From positions 5,028,480 through 5,092,479 of the forward strand of contig JAQJVL010000005.1 of the NCBI GenBank assembly GCA_035578905.1: a stretch of 64,000 nt of DNA, given 5' to 3'. The translations under genes were made by a program, and so were the position numbers. This document shows positions 59,426 to 64,000 of this stretch, piece by piece. The notes under the pieces were generated by a model, which was not told where the DNA came from, did not search any database, and saw only the letters and a list, made by a program, of their open reading frames with translations. The first letter of the stretch is position 1. Each line of letters begins with the position of its first letter. This DNA comes from Stictocephala bisonia (taxonomy: Eukaryota > Arthropoda > Insecta > Hemiptera > Membracidae).

Positions 59426-60346
59426 TACAGTGTGTAAAAAAAGTCCCAGAACGGTTAAATATTGTTTGAACCATTAAAGATGAAGGTACAAAACTTTGCA
59501 ATTTGCTGCTGGACAAAAAAAGCTATTTTACCATGTATTAAGTGATCCAATACCTTCGTAGGGGGACGGCCCACTGTCAGAAAAAAATCTTAAACGTAAA
59601 CATAGGTCGATGTGCATACCATTTAAAAGGTTTTAACTAATAGAACATCATGCCGTGAATTAGACCTCAAAAGGTTAATCTGAAACAAAATGGCGGCGCT
59701 CGAAAGTTTCAATACTGATTTTAAGTGCAAGTTCAAGAACGGCTTAATTTTACTGTAACCATACTCAGATGAAGCTACAAAACTTCACACACGATTACTG
59801 CACACAAACACCTACTTTTAGCTGTATTCAGTGTCCTGTTGATCTTCTATGGGAACGTTCCACAAGGAGTCAGTTGAAAAGTTTTAATGTAAGTGAAATG
59901 TATATAAGAAATACTAATGTACGTGTTTGGGTGGGCGGGTGGGTCAATACTACTGTACGTGTATGGGTGGGCGGGTGGGTCAATACTACTGTACGTGTTT
60001 GTTTGGGAGGGTGGGTCAATACTACTGTACGTGTTTTAATATTACATCATTTAAAGGACTGGTCAAGCATAGAAGAATGTCGCAAACCGCACTTCAAAAT
60101 CTTCATCCGTTACAAAATGGTGGTGGTTTAAAATCTTTGAACCCCTACCATTTTGTGACGGATAAAGCTTACATTTAAGATTTTCTTCCAACTCCTAGTG
60201 GGCCGTCCCCCTACGAAGGTAATGTATCACTGAATACATAGTAAAATAGCTTTTTATGTCCCGCAGCAATGTGCAAAGTTTTGTACCTTCATCTGTAACG
60301 GTCCAAACAATATTCAACCGTTCCGGGACTTTTCTTCCACACTGTA
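59426..60346. mobile_element. Tc1/mariner-like non-autonomous element with ~175-bp inverted repeats
   Basis: Left end TACAGTGTGTAAAAAAAGTC and right end (complement TACAGTGTGGAAGAAAAGTC) are inverted copies over ~175 bp (59,426-59,602 and 60,170-60,346), including GTAGGGGGACGGCCCACT in both. TA at each end fits the Tc1/mariner target. The centre holds a G-rich minisatellite and an inner hairpin (60,103-60,165, ATCCGTTACAAAATGG). No transposase is encoded. Confidence 0.88.
59918..60035 (+). repeat. G-rich minisatellite inside the Tc1-like element, ~3 units
   Basis: Units of ~36 bp of the type TACGTGTTTGGGTGGGCGGG followed by TGGGTCAATACTACTG. Two of them contain perfect four-tract G-quadruplex motifs (59,929-59,943 and 59,965-59,979). 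The same family forms the array at 43,004-43,278. Confidence 0.9.
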
Positions 60347-60914
60347 AATGTTTCATAGGTTGGTAGCATAGTTGATTTAAGTCCAGCTTCATAAAGCTAA
60401 AGGTTTTCAGTTTGTTCCCGATCAGAGTCGTAACAAATTTCAAAAGATCTGCTGATAACCACCAGCTGTTCATTTGTCATTGGGCTATTAATTTTATAAC
60501 ACTTTCTAAGGAATAGTTGGCCTTAGTTTGAAATAATGACTACATCCGCTAATTTACACTCATCAAACTCATTTGAAATCCATATTCACCCATATCTTGA
60601 CGATCGGCGTCCTAAGAATGAATAAAATAAATAGGTTTAGTTAACAAACCCATTTATGCAGGACAGTTTCTTGTGTGTTTAAAACCATCGCCTCTTGTCC
60701 AACCAACAGGTACCTCTTCTCAGGTAAAGCAGTATTGACAGCATTTGAAATAGCTGTTTCACAACAATCAGCTGTGACTGCATAATTTTTATAATTGTGC
60801 TCAAGTAGATCGACTTGCAGTTTTATTTGATATTGATAAGGTTCAATTTAAAATAATTTAGAGTAGATAAAAGTAATTAAAATATCTTTAAAAGCAACTA
60901 ATGTCCTGTCTGAT

Positions 60915-61320
60915 AAAAGGGACCTCTTGTCGTAATGAGAAATAACATGGGGCCGACAAGAGGTCCCTTTTCAAATTTTTAGTTTTATGTTACATTACTT
61001 TATAAAAACGAGATTTAAATGAATTCTGTCAGTGTTTTTAACAACTACGACTCTTATTCTGAAACAGGAAGCGTTTAGCTTTGTTTTGATGTTTGATATA
61101 TTTCTTAAATATGAAATATGTGGGTTCTATGTGAGTTTAAAGTTTTAAAACCAGTTTTTCTCAAAATGCCGCTTACAATTTGTGAAACTTTTAACGTTCA
61201 TTACTTAAAGGAAAAGAAATCGTAGAGACGTGAAAATTACACCAACTTATTCATGATTTTATGCTTAATTTTAAAATACCAATAACTCAAAATTGATAAT
61301 TGCCGACAAGAGGTCCCTTT
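60915..61320. repeat. Three copies of CGACAAGAGGTCCCTTT, one inverted
   Basis: The 18-bp block occurs inverted at 60,915-60,932, direct at 60,954-60,971 and direct again at 61,303-61,319. The first two form a hairpin with a 21-base loop. The intervening DNA is AT-rich. Confidence 0.8.
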
Positions 61321-61395
61321 TCATTTTTCGCTTCACATTTGATGATGTTAAAATATAATTGAAAATGATTTTATAACACTACTAGATATCACTAA

Positions 61396-61843
61396 GTTTT
61401 GCTCTATGGATCTGAAACGTGGATACTAAATAAGAAAGAAGAAAAAAAACTAATTGTCTTCGAAAACAAAGTCTTGAGAAAGATATATGGGCCCACATAT
61501 GACCAAGGGGAGTGGAGAAGGAAACATAACAGGGAGATTAGAGACCTGTATAACGACGCAGACATTGTGAGTGAGGTCAAAAGTAGAAGACTAAGGTGGG
61601 CTGGGCATGTGTTGAGAAGGAGAGAAGAGTCCCAACTAAAGAAAGTTAGCAAAAATAACCCTGAGGGAAGGCGACCTCGTGGGAGGCCAAAACAAAGATG
61701 GTGGGACCAGGTTAGGCTAGATATACAGCGAGTTGGAGCCATGGAAGAGAATGCAGAGGACAGGTCAATCTGGAGAGGCTTTGTTGGTGCGGCTAAATAT
61801 CACCTGCGATATAGATGGCCCTGGGAGTAAGAGTAAGTAAGTA
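61396..61843 (+). mobile_element. 5'-truncated RTE-like LINE with 12-bp target duplication
   Basis: AGATATCACTAA flanks it exactly (61,384-61,395 and 61,844-61,855). The single open frame 61,399-61,830 is the C-terminus of an RTE-type ORF2: LYGSETWILNKKEEKKLIVF, RKIYGPTYDQGEWRRKHNRE, RLRWAGHVLRR, GRRPRGRPKQRWWDQVRLDI. The stop is followed by a TAAG-repeat tail. The uninterrupted frame and perfect duplication suggest a recent insertion. It lies 75 bp from the Kdm2 PHD exon. Confidence 0.9.
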
Positions 61844-61929
61844 AGATATCACTAAATCATCAATTATACTCAGACATCTCTAATACACTAAACGTTTTTA
61901 TATGGTTTTATTCATGAAAAATGTCTTAC

Positions 61930-62091
61930 CAATTTTGCCACACATTCAGGATGTATTATCTCATAGCAAACACTGCATTCCATCAAATTACTAGGCACTT
62001 CTTTGTTGGTCTTTTGAATAGGAATCACAAGTTGTTGCCCCCAGCCATCCAGTCCACAAGAGGCACATGCCGCAGTCACAGGCAACATCGG
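61930..62091 (-). CDS. Kdm2: Kdm2 exon: first half of the PHD finger
   Basis: Minus-strand acceptor CTAATATAG before 62,091, donor GTAAGA after 61,930. 54 codons, phase 0 both ends: PMLPVTAACASCGLDGWGQQ, later LMECSVCYEIIHPECVAKL. It carries the CASC, CSVC and HPEC zinc ligands. PMLPVTAAC directly after RQCLQ of the previous exon matches the CXXC-to-PHD junction known in KDM2 proteins. CXXC and PHD act together in binding unmethylated CpG chromatin. Confidence 0.9.
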
Positions 62092-62241
62092 CTATATTAG
62101 AACAATAAAAATAATAAGACATTAGATTGTAATCTCATTTAAACAAAGATACAACGTATTCTTAGATCTTAGGCTTAAGTGGCCGGTGTCATAACTAGAA
62201 TCTATATTTTCCTGTATCAAGGTACTATCTACACTATTTAC

Positions 62242-62385
62242 AAGATAACCAGACGGTTCACCCATGCTTTGATATGGTATCATTGAGACTGAGATTGGTG
62301 AATGACCAGCTAACATAACAGGAGGTGGTGTGGGAGCAGGTTGGACAGGTTTGCTTGAGAGGGGTAGAGACATGATCCACGTGAC
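62242..62385 (-). CDS. Candidate cassette exon of Kdm2 (Pro/Ser-rich)
   Basis: In the 579-bp intron between the CXXC and PHD exons, a minus-strand segment with acceptor CAGTAG (before 62,385) and donor GTAAAT (after 62,242) holds 48 codons in phase 0: SLPLSSKPVQPAPTPPPV, then AGHSPISVSMIPYQSMGEPS. It could be inserted without breaking the frame. The open frame continues to 62,122 past the donor. The composition looks protein-coding, but constitutive KDM2 skips this stretch, so it is either alternative or chance. Confidence 0.35.
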
Positions 62386-62670
62386 CTACTGTCATTGCCT
62401 GGATAAAATCAATATGGCTGACCCTTCCATTTTATTTCATTTACATAAATTGGGTTGCCTTGCCATGAAAACCTGTTTACTGTGATTAAAAATAACATCA
62501 TTTCTTTCTCACTCTAACCACCAGAAAATGTCTGACAGAAATTTTGAATGTTGTACATGGTTGAATTATATGTCTTACATTTGTGTTAAGTAAGCTTAAC
62601 TTATCAAGTTAGTGTGTTGATGTATTAGCTCTTTTATGAAAGTAAAATAGATTTAATGGAAGAAATTTAC

Positions 62671-62973
62671 CTGGAGACATTGCCGCATGATGCAAGTTTG
62701 CTTAGCTCGCCCGGGCCCCCCAAACTTGACCATATCTTGACAAAAGGCACACTCGCCACAGTCACTCTGCTGACATGCCTCACACTTCTTACACCTGGTG
62801 CGTCTGCGGCGAGGTCCATTTGACAAGTGACTGGAATGCAGTTTACTGCCAGACATTGATCCTCCTCGGTGATTCATCAACATGCCACTTTGTCTCACTT
62901 TGTTCATTGCACTGCTGCCCATAGAGTTATGATGGCTGAAGTTTTTCACCATATTCATATGACGCTCATAGTT
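62671..62973 (-). CDS. Kdm2: Kdm2 exon: CXXC zinc finger
   Basis: Minus-strand acceptor GCATTTTAG before 62,973, donor GTAAAT after 62,671. 101 codons, phase 0. A Ser/Asn/Met-rich lead ([17 protein letters not shown]) precedes [20 protein letters not shown], then [15 protein letters not shown] and CIMRQCLQ. The eight zinc cysteines and the KFGG loop of a CXXC domain are all present; this domain binds unmethylated CpG DNA and targets KDM2 to CpG-rich chromatin. The upstream JmjC exons are outside the window. Confidence 0.95.
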
Positions 62974-63660
62974 CTAAAATGCAAAATCATTAGTTAATCC
63001 AGGAGCATTAAATACTAGACAAAAATAATTAAAGAATTTTCTTAAAGAACAGTCATGCTATCTCTTTCAACAGTCTTAATAATCACATCCTCTTCTATGT
63101 ATTTAAAGACAATCATTAGAATGGTTTATCTTTTATTTGTCAAATAGACACCAGTTTGTTGATATTTCTTGTGTAAGACCTCACAATGGAATTAAAAAAT
63201 TTTTTTTATTAAATCTATAAAATTGTGATTTCTATGGGCTGTATTTTAGGTTCTTTATTATTTTTGGGGTAGTAAAAAATAACATTGCTCTTTCTCAAAA
63301 CCATAACCTACAAAGTCATTTATGCTTATGTGCAGATGAATCAAATTTAAAAATATCAGCTGAAAACCCTGTAATGGCTTGAATTATATTTATAAATCAG
63401 TAATAAATAAAATTATTTGACTAAGCATAAATAACCAAAAAATATTACTAAAACACATATTTTTCTTTTAAAACTCCACTGAGACAAAGAATAAATGAAC
63501 CAAATATAATCAATGTATCAGAGCCCATACATTGATTATATATTTTGATTTATTTTTTATATGTAAAGAATATGGCACAGTACTCCTAACATCCGGAATA
63601 TGTATTTACATGTAAAAAAAATCAAATGATTCACTTAGTTCACCTACGCCATCAGTTTTA
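62974..63660 (-). other. Kdm2 intron, AT-rich
   Basis: No exon-like segment with splice sites was found between the CXXC exon and the mariner end. Confidence 0.45.
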
Positions 63661-64000
63661 CGAGGTGTAGCTACTAAATAACGAGACTGACGCTGCGGCG
63701 GCAAAAGTGCACATGCGTAATCCGCCATTATTTATTTATTTATTCATTGACTGTCAGCTGTTTAGTGTGAAGCTTTCTCTTCAAAATGCCCTTAACCTCA
63801 TTTGCGTAAGTAACACAGTTTAGTCATAACCTTCATTTTTCCGTTAACGTTGTTATTTTATTTTGGTGAAAAAATGGTTAGTGTAATAATAGAGCAACGA
63901 ATTGTTGTTAAATTTCACTTCAAACTTGGAAAAACCGCTACTAAAACTTATAATTTACTGAAAGAAATGTACGGCAGTGAATGTTTATCCCGTGCACGAG
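63661..64000 (+). mobile_element. mariner element, 5' end (runs off the window)
   Basis: It begins CGAGGTGTAGCTACTAAATA directly after TA, matching mariner-type terminal repeats. A ~210-bp leader precedes the transposase ATG at 63,874. The element is cut by the window edge. Confidence 0.85.
63874..64000 (+). CDS. mariner transposase, N-terminal fragment
   Basis: Open from ATG to the window end, 42 codons. EQRIVVKFHFKLGKTATKTY and LLKEMYGSECLSRAR form the first helix-turn-helix that binds the element's terminal repeats. There is no frame break in the visible part. The catalytic DDD domain lies beyond the window, so activity cannot be judged. Confidence 0.88.
   Translation, partial: MVSVIIEQRIVVKFHFKLGKTATKTYNLLKEMYGSECLSRAR

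Noticed and set aside
61404..61742. 112-codon minus-strand frame in the Kdm2 intron as an extra exon
   Set aside because: It is the antisense of the RTE-like LINE C-terminus, which has the recognisable motifs on the plus strand.

Overview
This 64 kb window is AT-rich, intron-rich eukaryotic DNA, almost certainly from an insect. It holds the 3' half of a Kdm2-type histone demethylase gene and a dense, layered set of arthropod-style mobile elements (CR1-like, RTE-like and RNase H-bearing non-LTR retrotransposons, hAT, piggyBac, pogo/Tigger, mariner and Tc1-like elements, tRNA-derived SINEs). A sap-feeding hemipteran is possible, but the sequence alone does not settle the order. There is no bacterial operon structure, no CRISPR array and no intact tRNA or rRNA gene.

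Host genes. (1) On the minus strand from 62,973 down to 45,721, six in-phase exons encode the C-terminal ~614 residues of a KDM2-family protein: CXXC zinc finger, PHD finger (split over two exons), a linker, then F-box and leucine-rich repeats. The JmjC catalytic part must lie beyond the right edge. The introns carry a near-complete CR1-like LINE in the opposite orientation, a 5'-truncated RTE-like LINE with a clean 12-bp target duplication, two tRNA-derived SINEs and a Tc1-like non-autonomous element. (2) On the plus strand, two exons (17,536-17,681 and 23,032-23,205) join in phase to give an 87-residue single-pass membrane protein with a lysine-rich tail. I do not recognise it.

Layout. 0-9.6 kb: LINE remnants, including one with an SGNH-esterase-like domain, and an inverted-repeat element (2,389-4,305) whose internal tandem array was split by a LINE. 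9.6-17.2 kb: a hAT transposon bounded by a perfect 8-bp target duplication, with an RNase H-type LINE (10,667-14,945) inserted in its transposase gene. 17.5-23.3 kb: the small membrane-protein gene, whose intron holds a 56-bp tandem repeat, two LINE remnants and a perfect 54-bp hairpin. 24-28 kb: foldback repeats, a LINE endonuclease remnant and a piggyBac remnant flanked by TTAA. 28.8-35 kb: a LINE ORF1, an LTR-like segment, a mariner remnant, diverged ~270-bp tandem repeats and a Tigger remnant that keeps a spliceosomal intron. 35-45.7 kb: mostly featureless AT-rich DNA with a foldback, an old RTE-like RT and a G-rich minisatellite. 45.7-63 kb: Kdm2. 63.66 kb to the end: the 5' end of a mariner element with an open transposase frame.

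Most mobile-element genes here are broken by frameshifts, stops or truncation. Nothing amounts to a clear new multi-gene system. The best leads are the unrecognised membrane protein, a candidate cassette exon in Kdm2, the perfect hairpin, and a G-quadruplex-prone minisatellite shared between two loci and a Tc1-like element.
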